Assembly: GCF_946408925.1 (NCBI RefSeq)
Contig: NZ_CAMJUE010000002.1
Span: 1-64,000 of the forward strand
DNA length: 64,000 nt
DNA from: an uncultured Methanobrevibacter sp.
GTDB lineage: Archaea > Methanobacteriota > Methanobacteria > Methanobacteriales > Methanobacteriaceae
Direction of reading: 5' to 3'
Shown one piece after another: positions 17,619 to 27,636 of the stretch. The translations under genes were made by a program, and so were the position numbers. The notes under the pieces were generated by a model. The model made no database searches. It was given only the letters and a program-made list of their open reading frames with translations, and had not been told where the DNA came from. Numbering within the stretch: position 1 is the first letter of the stretch; each line of letters starts with the position of its first letter.

Positions 17619-18296
17619 CTATTCGCTAAGGACTTTGGTTCCTACATTTTCCCCGTTAACTGCTTTTATTAAGTTTTCAGGTTCAAAACCATTGGTAATA
17701 ACGGTTTCCAGGTTTGACCTTTTTATCATTTGAACTGCAGTTGTGTCAAAGAACTCATAGGTTCCGGCTTTAACATCTTTTCCACTTAAAAATTCAAGCA
17801 GGTCTGTTGCAGTGATTTCCGGAACAAGTTCGGCATCATCAAATTTATTAGGGTCTTTAGTATACATTCCGTCTACGGATGTCAGATTAATTAATTTGTC
17901 AGCCTGAATGTATTCTGCCAATATTGCTGAAACTGCATCAGTACTGTGGGCAGGTTCTGTTCCTCCCATGACAATAATTTTGCCGCTTGCTGAGAACTCA
18001 AGAGCTTCCTGGAAATTATGAGGGACTCTTTGATAAGCCGCATCGCCAAGTGCTGAAAGCATTAATTTCGCATTGATTCTTGTAACTTCTATTCCAATGT
18101 CATCACATTGTGCTTCACCGGCACCCAAATCACGAACAACACCAATATACTCTCTTGCAGGTTTGCCTCCACCCACAACAACATATATTTCATGTTCTTT
18201 GGCTAAATCTTTTAAAATAGTACTATACTCTTGGAATTTGGTACTATCATATTCTTTTAGTAAAATTGATCCTCCAATTGCAATAACAATTTTCAT
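17619..18296 (-). CDS. pyrH: UMP kinase
   Basis: This 225-residue enzyme phosphorylates UMP to UDP with ATP. It is the amino-acid-kinase type of archaea and bacteria. Marks are the N-terminal [10 protein letters not shown] loop, [13 protein letters not shown] (about residue 40), the [20 protein letters not shown] segment and [14 protein letters not shown] (about residue 140). The ribosome site AAGGTGA stands 5 bases before the ATG. It is the first gene of the minus-strand run that continues with tatD and the YbjQ genes. Confidence 0.95.
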   Translation of the reverse strand: MKIVIAIGGSILLKEYDSTKFQEYSTILKDLAKEHEIYVVVGGGKPAREYIGVVRDLGAGEAQCDDIGIEVTRINAKLMLSALGDAAYQRVPHNFQEALEFSASGKIIVMGGTEPAHSTDAVSAILAEYIQADKLINLTSVDGMYTKDPNKFDDAELVPEITATDLLEFLSGKDVKAGTYEFFDTTAVQMIKRSNLETVITNGFEPENLIKAVNGENVGTKVLSE

Positions 18297-18385
18297 ATAT
18301 TCACCTTATATGTAATGTATCTTTTAAATATTATTTAAGTTTTAATTAATATGACTGTTATATATTAGTTTAAAGGTGCTTTAAA

Positions 18386-19078
18386 ATGAGTTTGGAAGAT
18401 CAGATATATACAAGAAAATCTTGTCGAAATTACTTGGATGATGAAATAGATATGGATTTAATTCATGATTTCATGTCAAATGTCAAACCTCTTGTTGAAG
18501 ATATTGACTATCACTATGATATATTAACTTCAGATAAATTGAATATTCGCACTCGGTGGACTGCTCCTTACTATTTGTCATTATACTCTGAGAAAAAGGA
18601 ATATTATCAGGAAAACATTGGTTTTGTTTTCCAACAGTTGTCTTTATACCTTCAAAGTCTCGGAATCGGTAATTGCTGGGTGGGTATGGCTTCGCCTAAA
18701 ATTAAAAATGATGATTTTGTCATTGTAATCTCATTTGGAAAATCAGATAAAATGACTAGAGATAAGGATAGTTTTAAACGAAAACCTCTATGCGAAATTT
18801 CAGATTCAAACGATAAAAGGCTGATTCCTGCTAGACTTGCACCATCGGCTATCAATTCTCAACCATGGTATTTTAAACATAGTGGTAAAGATTTTGATGT
18901 TTATCAGGTTAAGCAGAATATATTAAAGCGTCAAATCCTTAAGAAATGGAATCCGATTGATGTGGGCATTGCATTAGCCCATATGTACGTTGCAAATCCC
19001 GAAACTTTTGAGTTTTATAAAAAAAGTGATTTTGATAATCTTAAAGGATATACATATACCGGAACTATTAAAATTTAA
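18386..19078 (+). CDS. Nitroreductase family protein
   Basis: This 230-residue protein fits the short nitroreductase-like family often called putative TM nitroreductase. The N-terminal YTRKSCRNYLDDEID contains the conserved RxSxRxY-like FMN site. SLGIGNCWVGMA (about residue 91) and ARLAPSAINSQPWYF (about residue 152) match the flavin-binding N-SQPW motif. These enzymes use FMN and NAD(P)H to reduce nitro groups, quinones or similar compounds. It stands alone, divergent from pyrH with about 90 bases between. Confidence 0.85.
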   Translation: MSLEDQIYTRKSCRNYLDDEIDMDLIHDFMSNVKPLVEDIDYHYDILTSDKLNIRTRWTAPYYLSLYSEKKEYYQENIGFVFQQLSLYLQSLGIGNCWVGMASPKIKNDDFVIVISFGKSDKMTRDKDSFKRKPLCEISDSNDKRLIPARLAPSAINSQPWYFKHSGKDFDVYQVKQNILKRQILKKWNPIDVGIALAHMYVANPETFEFYKKSDFDNLKGYTYTGTIKI

Positions 19079-19099
19079 AAAAAAGAAAAAAATGAGGAT

Positions 19100-19783
19100 T
19101 TAAGCTTCCTGTGAAGCTAATCCTTTGTATAATAAACCTGCAATAACTGCACCAATTATTGGGGCTAAAATAAATACCCAAACTTGTTGTAATGCTTGTC
19201 CACCAAGGAAAAGAGCTGGTGCTAAACTGCGTGCAGGGTTAACAGATGTACCTGTTAATGGAATTCCCATAATGTGCACGAAAGCTAGTGTCAGACCAAT
19301 TACAATACCTGCAACTGCACTGTTTTCCGCTTTTTTAGTAACTCCAAGAACTGTAAATACAAATACAAATGTTAATATAATTTCAACAATTATGGCTCCT
19401 ACAACATTAAGTTCTACACTAGAAGCAGAGCCAAATCCGTTTTGACCAAGACCTGTTGCCGCATATCCTCCAAGGACTGGAGCAGAGTTTATTATAACTG
19501 CTAAAATTGCAATACCAATTATTGCACCAATACATTGGAATACGATATACATAATCAAGTCTTTAGTTTCTAATCTTCCATCAATCCACATTCCTATTGA
19601 AACTGCCGGATTGATGTGACATCCTGAGATATCACCAATTACATATGCCATAGCCACTATAGATAAACCGAATGCCAGTGCAATTCCCAGATTGCCCAAT
19701 ACGGAACCTGCTATAGCAGCACTTCCACAACCAAATAATACAAGAACCATTGTTCCTATTAATTCTGATATATATCTTTTCAT
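19100..19783 (-). CDS. aqpM: Aquaporin (MIP family, AqpM-like)
   Basis: This protein of about 227 residues is a six-helix channel with both NPA boxes, SGCHINPAVSIGMWI (about residue 58) and GTSVNPARSLAPAL (about residue 174). It resembles the archaeal AqpM, which conducts water and possibly small gases or glycerol. The track start 15 bases upstream is less likely, because GAGGG sits about 9 bases before ATG 19783. It is co-directional with, and downstream of, the PMBR-type protein. Confidence 0.93.
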   Translation of the reverse strand: MKRYISELIGTMVLVLFGCGSAAIAGSVLGNLGIALAFGLSIVAMAYVIGDISGCHINPAVSIGMWIDGRLETKDLIMYIVFQCIGAIIGIAILAVIINSAPVLGGYAATGLGQNGFGSASSVELNVVGAIIVEIILTFVFVFTVLGVTKKAENSAVAGIVIGLTLAFVHIMGIPLTGTSVNPARSLAPALFLGGQALQQVWVFILAPIIGAVIAGLLYKGLASQEA

Positions 19784-19820
19784 AAATTTTTCCCTCAAAT
19801 GATATTACATTTTAATTATA

Positions 19821-20954
19821 TTAAAATCTTCTTATTCTTTTATAAAGTAAATATGCGATAAACAATACGAATAATATTAATATGAATGGGAATATGTGTA
19901 ATAATATTGAATCGTTTACTTTATCGAAGTGATATTCACTATCAAAGCCCATATGTTTGGCATCAGTATGGTTTTGAGTTATTTTCGCAAAATTGTATAA
20001 TAAATCATAATAGCTGATATGTGCTCCCTCATATTCTATGGAATCAGGCGCTCTGCCATTTTGATCCATATACTCTCTAACTATTCCTCCCATTTTAAAG
20101 AAATCATACACGGAATATTTGTCTTTTGCCATAAATGAAACGCCCATTGGATTTTCAGGTTCCTCAAATGATTTTGGAACATCGAGCCCATTTCCATTTA
20201 AATATGAACTGGTCATGTAGAGAAGTTGTGGAGCAGTGTAATTTCCATATGTGCCGGTCATCTCTTTGTCATTGCTGTTTATTAGTTCTTTACTTGCATT
20301 TGCCATTACAGATGGTTTGACAATGTTGCGGCTAATTAATCCATCACTCAATACTTTTTCATCATTTTCATGAGTATTTATAATATCTACAATTTCCTGT
20401 GCCATTTTTTTGTACATTTCGTCATCGTTTGTATCTAAAATTCCACTTTTGGCATTTTCCGGGAATTCTTTTGCCGGTTGGATATAATAGATTCCTGCAT
20501 TTTTGAGAAATGTTCCTGGATTGTGTAATCCTGCCAGATTTTCATTTGAATAATTGTCATCCCATGCTCTTCTTAAAAAGTTGGTATGATTGTCTAAATC
20601 ATAATTGCCGATATTGACGAATACGATTTGCTTGTCGGAATTTGCAGTATAACTGGCTAATTGCACATAATTTCCGGCATCCGATGCAGCTATATCAATA
20701 CTCACATCACTGGTTACTTCTATAGATCGCCATCCTTCTCCAGCGGCAGGGGCTTGATTGTCAACTATTACTTGAAGACTTCCGCCACTGATTTCCTCTA
20801 TATAACTCTTTAATGAGTTTAACATTTTTAAGTCACTGTCATGGTCTATAATGTTATCGGATGTAATGAAAACAGTTTTTGCTGCAGTTACATCTTGAAT
20901 AATAGGTGCTATTATCATTATAGCCATTATCAGTATTGCTATTTGCTTTTTCAT
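19821..20954 (-). CDS. Secreted, membrane-anchored protein with pseudomurein-binding-like repeat
   Basis: This 377-residue protein has a signal peptide (about 1-24, ending VTAA), a large external domain and a C-terminal membrane helix followed by YKRIRRF. Residues about 285-325 (VREYMDQNGRAPDSIEYEGA, then SYYDLLYNFAKI) look like the pseudomurein-binding repeat, normally about 35 residues with N-G-R-x-P. Hence it probably sits between membrane and wall. The N-terminal region (TSDNIIDHDSDLKMLNSLKSYIEEISG) resembles other Methanobrevibacter wall proteins of unknown function. Confidence 0.75.
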   Translation of the reverse strand: MKKQIAILIMAIMIIAPIIQDVTAAKTVFITSDNIIDHDSDLKMLNSLKSYIEEISGGSLQVIVDNQAPAAGEGWRSIEVTSDVSIDIAASDAGNYVQLASYTANSDKQIVFVNIGNYDLDNHTNFLRRAWDDNYSNENLAGLHNPGTFLKNAGIYYIQPAKEFPENAKSGILDTNDDEMYKKMAQEIVDIINTHENDEKVLSDGLISRNIVKPSVMANASKELINSNDKEMTGTYGNYTAPQLLYMTSSYLNGNGLDVPKSFEEPENPMGVSFMAKDKYSVYDFFKMGGIVREYMDQNGRAPDSIEYEGAHISYYDLLYNFAKITQNHTDAKHMGFDSEYHFDKVNDSILLHIFPFILILFVLFIAYLLYKRIRRF

Positions 20955-21419
20955 GTCTCTTTTACCTTGATGTTTATTATAGTTTTATTATTTATTTTTA
21001 TCAATAAAATATTTTTCCCACTGATTTCAATATTTACTTTTAAATGTTATATTTTACTTTAAAATCAATTTTAAGGTCTATAAGTACATAGTTTTAAATA
21101 ATACTCTGTATAATAACTATTTTGAGGATTTAAAAAGATTATCTTTTATTTTGAGTTGAATATTGATTTGATTTAATAAATTTTTATTTTAACTTTTAAA
21201 TTGGGATTATCTTGTGAATTTGGCAAATTATTTGTTTGAAAATAATTTGTATGAGGTTGTTATTTTAATATCATCCTATGAATTTAGAGTTATTCTCAAA
21301 TTTAATGGTTTTGATTATTAATTTTAAATCTAAAACTGGAAATTAAAAAGTTAATTGCTAGTTAATAGCTTTTTGTTAATTAATGGTATTTATAATCGTC
21401 CTCAGATAGGTGATTTAAA
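20955..21419 (+). promoter_or_regulatory. Intergenic region and adhesin promoter
   Basis: This is 465 AT-rich bases between divergent genes. ATTTATAATC lies about 30 bases before the adhesin ATG and GGTGATTTAAA directly precedes it, which implies a very short leader. No ORF with a ribosome site or RNA gene is evident. Confidence 0.45.
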
Positions 21420-24400
21420 ATGTTAAATAATAATAGAAAGATGATTATTGGAAGAAATTTCTTATTCTCTTTATGTATTATTGTTTTAATGTTTACAGCA
21501 GTTGGTTTTTCTGTTGAAAATTCATATGCTGTTGACCTTAATGATACATTCGATGAAATAAGATTGGAATCTGATGATATGAATAAACTAGAAAATTCTC
21601 AAGAAAATGAAATTTTGGAGGTGAATACACAGGATTCACAGGAAATATTGTCACAACAGATAGAAGTTGAGGGAAATTCATATTCAAATATACGTTCAAA
21701 AATCAGTTCGGCCAGTCCGGGCTCTGAAATTATTTTAAAGAATACTTATATTTCTGATGGAAATCCGATTATTATTGATAAACAGTTAACAATAACCGGG
21801 CAGTCTTCCGCCACATTAAATGGAAATCACAAGTCAATAGCATTTGTAGTGAAGGCCGGTGCAGCAGGTACTGTATTTAATAATATAAAATTTATTAATG
21901 GTAAGGGGAACTGCGGTTCTGCCGTATCCATTAGTGCAAAGAATGTTAAGGTTTTAAACTGTATTTTTGAGGATAATCGTGCAAATTATAGAGGTGCAAT
22001 AACAACGGATTATGATTTGTATAATGCTTCCGGATTGATTGTCGATAATTGTCAATTTAAAAGAAACTCCGCATATTTTGATGATTTGGATAAGTCAAGC
22101 AGTGGATCAGCGCTTTCCATGTTTGGAACAAATTCGGAAGTTAAAAACTCACTTTTTGAAAGCAATTGGGTAAAAAGTAATGTAGGATGTTTTGGAGGTG
22201 CAATACAGGTTGGTTTGGACAAACCGGGTTCAAATGCTAAAGTGACCGGATGCACTTTTAAAAATAATTATGTAAAAAGTGCTACAGATTGCCATGGTGG
22301 TGCAGGTTGCGTTCGTGATGGAACTGTGTACAGCAACTGTATTTTTATAAACAACAGTGCAGATGAAGGGGGTGCTCTGACATTCCATGCTTCCGGTGAA
22401 ATAAAAAACTGTACATTTATTGATAATGTCGCTAGAAAATATGGTGGTGCACTTTCAACCGGTTTTTTATTTGAGCGTATGGATTTAAAAATTATCGATT
22501 GTGATTTCTATGGCAATTCTGCTCCTATGGGTGGGGCTGTTCAAGCAAAAGGTATCAACATTTTAATTGATGATTCAAATTTTAAAAATAATCATGTAAC
22601 TGAAAGAGGCGGTGCTATTTATATTGAAGCCGAAGATGTGTCAATTAAAGATTCAAATTTCAATTCAAATGAGGCAAATATAAATGGAGGTGCAATTTTT
22701 ATCAATGGAAAAGATACAAGCATAAAAAATTCTTCATTCATAGCTAATAAAGCTATTCCTCATGCCAATAAACTCAATGACGGATTAGGTGGGGCTATTT
22801 ATGTGAATAGTTACCTGGCATTCATTAAAGATAATTCATTTAGACTCAATACTGCTAGAAATGGAAGTGCGATATATTACGATGAGTCCGGTGAAAAGCT
22901 CATATTGGAAAACAATGAGCTTTTTCAAAACCAGGCATGGGTATATCAGCTGCCAATTTCAGCAAATAATATTTATTACGGGGACAATGAGGAAATTAAA
23001 GTAACCCTGATTGGTGGAAACAACATTGCAAATTATGGTGACTTGGGGATTTCCAATGCAATATATAATGCTGCAGACACCTCCAATATCATAATTGATA
23101 ATGAATCTCCGGTTAACGGTGCAACAAATACCGGTGTTTTATATCAGGACAACCGTGAATACAATATTAAAGTTTCTCTAAAAGTTCAGCATGAAGACGG
23201 CACTGTTGTTTATGACGGATTAGGATATACTAGCTATTTGGGTGAAATTATCGTTAATTTGAATAACCTAAAAGCTGGAAAATATTTTGTATCTGCACAG
23301 CATTTAGAGGATACCTATTATAAAGGAATTACAAATGCAACTACATTCATTGTCACTTCAAAAGTGGATAATGAAGTAATAAAAACAGTTTCAAAAGAAG
23401 TCGGAAACTATGAGGATGTTATCAAATGGACAATTGCTATCAAAAATCATGGTCCAAGTAATTCAACAAACGTTACATTATATGATGTTTTGCCGGAAGG
23501 GGCAGAATGGATAAATGACACTGCAAAGGGCAGATATAATCATAAAAATGGAAAATTGTCTTTAGATAATTTAAATGTTGGTGAAACATTCACATTTGAT
23601 ATAATCACAGTCATTAAAAAGACCGGAACCCTGGTTAATAGGGCAAATGTTACATCTGCTGAATTTGATTCAAACATGACAAATAATTTTGATGAAAAAA
23701 GTATTTTCATAAATCCTTCAAGTGATTTGGCAGTTGTTAAGCAAGTTTCCAAAACACATCCTAATTACAAAGACCACATTAACTGGACAATAACAATATC
23801 CAACAGGGGACCTGATGTGGCTCACAATGTCATAATGTTTGACATGCTTCCTAAATCTATGATATTTGTTAGTTCAGATAGAAATTATAATAAGACTACT
23901 GGAAAATGGGAAATTGGTGTTTTGGATGTTGATGAGTCTGTGACAATCAATATTGAATGCATTGTTAATGAAACAGGCTTTTTTGAAAATTTCGTTTCGG
24001 TTAATGCGACCGAATTTGATTACGACATGACCAATAACAATGACACAAGATGGATTTTTGTCAGTCCCGCATCTGATTTGGCAATAGTCAAAACAGTCAA
24101 CTCAAGCAATGCGAACTTCAATGATTTTGTAAAATGGACACTGGTTATTACAAACAACGGACCGGATAATGCGACAAATGTGAAAGTTCTTGATTTATTG
24201 CCTGAAGGGTTCACATACATCAACTCAACTTTAGGTAACGGTGATGTGATCATAATTGACAGTTTGGAAGTGGGAAAAACAGTTAGCATTGATATCATAA
24301 CATTAGTTGAAACAACCGGAAAATATATAAATCTTGCTAATGTATCTTCAGACAATTACGATTTTAATTTGACTAATAATGAAGATGAAGAGGAAATTTA

Positions 24401-26342
24401 TATCAATCCTGCATGTGATTTGTCAGTGACAAAATCTGTAAGCGAAACTGATCCGAAGTTTAATGATGTCATTACCTGGACAATTGAGATTATAAACAAC
24501 GGTCCGGATGTGGCTCATAATGTAACCATGACTGATTTACTTCCAAAATCATTAATTTGGATAGAAGATGACAGCATGATGGATTATGATCCTTTAACCG
24601 GAATACTGTTCTTGGAAGAGTTGGACGTTGATGAATCTTATGTCTTAAACATTGAATGCAGAGTCAACGGAACTGGATTAATATGCAATAATGTTTCTGT
24701 TGTTGCAAGCGAATATGATTACAATCTGACCAATAATTTTGATAATGAAACTATTGATGTCGAAAAATCTGCAGATGTGTCTGTAATTAAATCTGTAAAT
24801 AATTCCAATCCTAATTACAATGATTTTGTAGTGTGGAAATTAGTCATTTCTAATAAGGGTCCTGATAAGGCAACTAATGTATATGTTAAAGACGCCCTGC
24901 CTGAAGGGTTGGTACTGGTTAATTATACTGCAACAAAAGGAATCTATTATGATGGTGTATGGAGAATGTGTTGTTTGGAGAATGGAGAAGTTCAAACAAT
25001 TGAAATACTTTCCAAGGTCAATAAAACCGGTGAAATTATTAATATTGCGTCCATCCGTGCTGATGAACATGATTCAAACGAAAGTAACAACATTGATAAT
25101 GAGTCTATCGATGTTCCTTTGGCAGTTGATTTGCAAGTTGTTATTGAAGTCAACAATACCAGTCCTGTTTTTGGAGAGGCTGTCAAATGGAATATTGTTG
25201 TAACAAATAATGGTCCGGATAATGCAACAGGAGTTGTATTAAAAGATATTTTGCCTGATGAATTAATATTTGTAGGGTATAAATCAAGCAAAGGAATATT
25301 TGGCAAAAACTTATGGGATATTGGTTCATTAAATGTTGGAGAACAAGAATCTCTGGATATAATCACTATTTCCAATGATTTGGGAAAAATTTATAATGAT
25401 GCTGATGTTAATTCTACAGAATATGATTGGAATATGTCAAATAATCATGACCAGGCACTGATTGATGTCAGACCTATTGCTGATTTGTCAATCGAAAAAT
25501 TTGTGGATAAATCACAGCCAAAATATGGTGAAACAATTAAATGGACATTAATCGTGTTTAATAACGGTCCAAATATTGCACATAATGTTGTTGTTGAAGA
25601 TGTTTTACCTGAAGGATTGAAATTCATTAGTTCCAATGGTGATTATTCCAATAATATTTGGAAAATTGAAAGCTTGAAGGTGGGTGAGAAAAAATCATTA
25701 GAAATCCTATGCAAAGTTACTTCAACAGGAGACATTATAAATGTTGCCAATGTTAGAGCGGATGAATTGGATTTGGATGAATCTAATAATCATGCTGAGG
25801 AAAATATAAATGTTCCTCCCGCAAGTGACTTGTCCATTACAAAAATTGCATCTAAATATAGGTATCGTGTTGGAGATGTAATTGAGTATATGATTGAAGT
25901 GGTAAATAATGGTCCGGATACTGCACGCAATATTAAGATAACTGAAATTTTAGATGATTTATTGAAAATAAAATCATTTAAGACATCTAAAGGTTCATTT
26001 AATAAATTTGCGAAAGTTTGGACTATTAAAAGTTTGGATTATGGTGAATCTGCAAGGTTATTTATCAAAGTTGTTGCTTTGGGTTCAGGCATTATTAAAA
26101 ATGCTGTTCAAGTGGAAAGTGACACTTATGACCCGGATAAATCTAACAATCACGACTATGCAGTGGTAAATGTAACTGAAAATCCTTCAAATGATGTTTC
26201 AAATCGTTCTATGAATGTTTTAAATGAGAAAACTCCAAGTGTTCTTCAATTGCATCCAACTGCTAATCCAATTGTTGTTTTAATGATTTCCTTGCTGTTT
26301 TCAATTATATTTTTGGGCAGTAATATTTCGAAGAAACAATAA
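21420..26342 (+). CDS. Large adhesin-like surface protein (beta-helix + eight DUF11 repeats)
   Basis: This 1640-residue surface protein begins with a signal peptide (FLFSLCIIVLMFTAVGFS, cleavage near AVDLN). Residues about 75-500 form a right-handed parallel beta-helix built of N-x-G-G-A-I type turns (for example NEANINGGAIFING). A short Ig-like region follows, then eight DUF11/conserved-repeat domains of about 117 residues each (about 647-1587). Each repeat contains W-T-I-x-I-x-N-x-G-P and ends D-x-x-x-x-N-N. A C-terminal hydrophobic helix (VVLMISLLFSIIFLG) anchors it. Such proteins are expanded in gut Methanobrevibacter and are thought to bind host or microbial surfaces. A hairpin terminator follows. 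Confidence 0.9.
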   Translation: MLNNNRKMIIGRNFLFSLCIIVLMFTAVGFSVENSYAVDLNDTFDEIRLESDDMNKLENSQENEILEVNTQDSQEILSQQIEVEGNSYSNIRSKISSASPGSEIILKNTYISDGNPIIIDKQLTITGQSSATLNGNHKSIAFVVKAGAAGTVFNNIKFINGKGNCGSAVSISAKNVKVLNCIFEDNRANYRGAITTDYDLYNASGLIVDNCQFKRNSAYFDDLDKSSSGSALSMFGTNSEVKNSLFESNWVKSNVGCFGGAIQVGLDKPGSNAKVTGCTFKNNYVKSATDCHGGAGCVRDGTVYSNCIFINNSADEGGALTFHASGEIKNCTFIDNVARKYGGALSTGFLFERMDLKIIDCDFYGNSAPMGGAVQAKGINILIDDSNFKNNHVTERGGAIYIEAEDVSIKDSNFNSNEANINGGAIFINGKDTSIKNSSFIANKAIPHANKLNDGLGGAIYVNSYLAFIKDNSFRLNTARNGSAIYYDESGEKLILENNELFQNQAWVYQLPISANNIYYGDNEEIKVTLIGGNNIANYGDLGISNAIYNAADTSNIIIDNESPVNGATNTGVLYQDNREYNIKVSLKVQHEDGTVVYDGLGYTSYLGEIIVNLNNLKAGKYFVSAQHLEDTYYKGITNATTFIVTSKVDNEVIKTVSKEVGNYEDVIKWTIAIKNHGPSNSTNVTLYDVLPEGAEWINDTAKGRYNHKNGKLSLDNLNVGETFTFDIITVIKKTGTLVNRANVTSAEFDSNMTNNFDEKSIFINPSSDLAVVKQVSKTHPNYKDHINWTITISNRGPDVAHNVIMFDMLPKSMIFVSSDRNYNKTTGKWEIGVLDVDESVTINIECIVNETGFFENFVSVNATEFDYDMTNNNDTRWIFVSPASDLAIVKTVNSSNANFNDFVKWTLVITNNGPDNATNVKVLDLLPEGFTYINSTLGNGDVIIIDSLEVGKTVSIDIITLVETTGKYINLANVSSDNYDFNLTNNEDEEEIYINPACDLSVTKSVSETDPKFNDVITWTIEIINNGPDVAHNVTMTDLLPKSLIWIEDDSMMDYDPLTGILFLEELDVDESYVLNIECRVNGTGLICNNVSVVASEYDYNLTNNFDNETIDVEKSADVSVIKSVNNSNPNYNDFVVWKLVISNKGPDKATNVYVKDALPEGLVLVNYTATKGIYYDGVWRMCCLENGEVQTIEILSKVNKTGEIINIASIRADEHDSNESNNIDNESIDVPLAVDLQVVIEVNNTSPVFGEAVKWNIVVTNNGPDNATGVVLKDILPDELIFVGYKSSKGIFGKNLWDIGSLNVGEQESLDIITISNDLGKIYNDADVNSTEYDWNMSNNHDQALIDVRPIADLSIEKFVDKSQPKYGETIKWTLIVFNNGPNIAHNVVVEDVLPEGLKFISSNGDYSNNIWKIESLKVGEKKSLEILCKVTSTGDIINVANVRADELDLDESNNHAEENINVPPASDLSITKIASKYRYRVGDVIEYMIEVVNNGPDTARNIKITEILDDLLKIKSFKTSKGSFNKFAKVWTIKSLDYGESARLFIKVVALGSGIIKNAVQVESDTYDPDKSNNHDYAVVNVTENPSNDVSNRSMNVLNEKTPSVLQLHPTANPIVVLMISLLFSIIFLGSNISKKQ
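23362..26180 (+). repeat. Eight tandem DUF11 coding repeats (~352 bp period)
   Basis: Repeat starts are near 23362, 23720, 24070, 24414, 24770, 25124, 25478 and 25820. Alternate copies share the phrases GPDVAHNV and GPDNATNV, which suggests duplication in pairs. The last copy is the most divergent. Confidence 0.8.
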
Positions 26343-26347
26343 ATTAA

Positions 26348-26380
26348 AGTAGCATTTTTGCTACTATTTTTATTTTTTTT
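26348..26380 (+). terminator. Hairpin terminator after adhesin
   Basis: AGTAGC-ATTTTT-GCTACT (26348-26365) is a perfect 6-bp stem just after the stop and is followed by ATTTTTATTTTTTTT, like a bacterial intrinsic terminator. Confidence 0.75.
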
Positions 26381-26497
26381 AAAACGATTTTTCAAAATTT
26401 TTCAAGTATTCAAATTATTAATTTTACACTATATTATTTTGCATGTTATGCTGATAACTAGTCAAATAATGCTCCGTTTATGTAAAATAATGAAAAC

Positions 26498-26507
26498 CTT
26501 TATATAA
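26498..26507 (+). promoter_or_regulatory. TATA box of histone-fold-like gene
   Basis: GAAAACC followed by TTTATATAA is a near-consensus BRE/TATA pair about 105 bases before the ATG at 26609, which predicts a leader of about 75 bases. Confidence 0.6.
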
Positions 26508-26608
26508 AACTTTCAATAAATATTTATGTAGATATTGATGTAATTACGATTTTTTCGAAAAGTTTGTAATTCGCTCAATATTATTGAATAATCAAAAGAG
26601 GTGTAATT

Positions 26609-27046
26609 ATGGCTGAAGAAGAAAAAATTGAAGAAACTTCAGAAGAGTATTATGAAGATGATGAAGAAAAATTACCTTTCGCTAAAGCTGAAGTTGTCAG
26701 ATTAATGAAAGAAAATCTTGATGATGACAAAATGATTAGGGAAAGAGTAAAAGTTGAGATGAACAAATTTTTAGGTGAAGTATTAAAAAATGTATGTAAA
26801 CAATTAAACGAATATCCATACACTACAATTGAATACGAAATGCTTAAAGAATCAATTTATCCATATACCAATATTGAAAGAATCAATCAAGAAAAAGAAA
26901 GAATTTTATTACATTTAGAAGCTATTAAAGCAGATTGTAATGCATTAGCTATGGATGTACAAAGAACATTAAAATTAAAAGATGTTGCAGAAGAAGACTC
27001 TTTTGTTAGCTTTTCTGCAACCGAAGACGAAGAGGAAGAAGAATAA
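26609..27046 (+). CDS. Acidic protein with histone-fold-like core and helical extension
   Basis: This 145-residue, very acidic protein is not annotated by any family I recognise with certainty. Residues about 22-86 follow the helix-strand-helix pattern of archaeal histones: [16 protein letters not shown] (compare LPIAPIGRIIK), a long middle helix [20 protein letters not shown], then [15 protein letters not shown] where histones have KTIKAEDIELA. A further helix (about 92-123) and Glu-rich tails at both ends ([25 protein letters not shown]) are added. The DNA-binding basic residues are largely lost, so it may bind histones or proteins rather than DNA. The ribosome site is GAGGTG. The gene is convergent with the ZPR1 gene, 8 bases apart. 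Confidence 0.6.
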   Translation: MAEEEKIEETSEEYYEDDEEKLPFAKAEVVRLMKENLDDDKMIRERVKVEMNKFLGEVLKNVCKQLNEYPYTTIEYEMLKESIYPYTNIERINQEKERILLHLEAIKADCNALAMDVQRTLKLKDVAEEDSFVSFSATEDEEEEE

Positions 27047-27054
27047 TCTCTTCC

Positions 27055-27636
27055 TTAATTATCTTCAATATGACTAAAACCTGTTTTTAAATTATGCAAT
27101 TCCTCTTCGGGAATTTCTAAAATTTCAACGCTGTCGCTTACAACATTACTTTGTCCAAACGGATCAAGTATGATTAAAGTTGCACTACCATTTCCTTTTT
27201 TAAGTTCTTGAATTTGATTCAATGCATGTTTGCCGTTTTTTTGAGATTCGGCATCATTAAATAATGTTAATGCTTTTTTTACAGCACTTTCAAAACGGGT
27301 AAGCACTCCCTCAACATTGGTGACATAACCTTCGGATTTTGGTCCAGGTTCCACTTTCACACCAATTTCAGGTATGATTACTGTTGCAGATTGGGACCTT
27401 ACCACTCTGACTGATAAATTGTTTTTATTTATTTCCAACACATATTTTGCAGGGTCATTTTGTTCCAAAGCTATAATGTCTGAGTGTTTAAATCCGCATG
27501 AAGGGCATTGGATTGTTGTTTCCATAACTTTTCCAAAATGAGGAATTTCTATTTCTTTCATAATTGACTTTGCAACACCTTCAATACTGCATGCCGGACA
27601 TCTAATAATCATTTCGTTAATTGTTTCATCATTCAT
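27055..27636 (-). CDS. ZPR1 zinc-finger domain protein
   Basis: This 193-residue protein is an archaeal single-unit ZPR1. The zinc finger is CPACSIEGVA...CPSCGFKHSD (residues about 13-50), followed by the A/B jelly-roll-like domain with SATVIIPEIGVKVEPGPKSEG and the GVLTRFESAV helix. Eukaryotic ZPR1 binds translation factor eEF1A and assists its folding; the archaeal role is not established. The ATG overlaps the end of the upstream kinase gene by 8 bases, so translation is probably coupled. Confidence 0.9.
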   Translation of the reverse strand: MNDETINEMIIRCPACSIEGVAKSIMKEIEIPHFGKVMETTIQCPSCGFKHSDIIALEQNDPAKYVLEINKNNLSVRVVRSQSATVIIPEIGVKVEPGPKSEGYVTNVEGVLTRFESAVKKALTLFNDAESQKNGKHALNQIQELKKGNGSATLIILDPFGQSNVVSDSVEILEIPEEELHNLKTGFSHIEDN

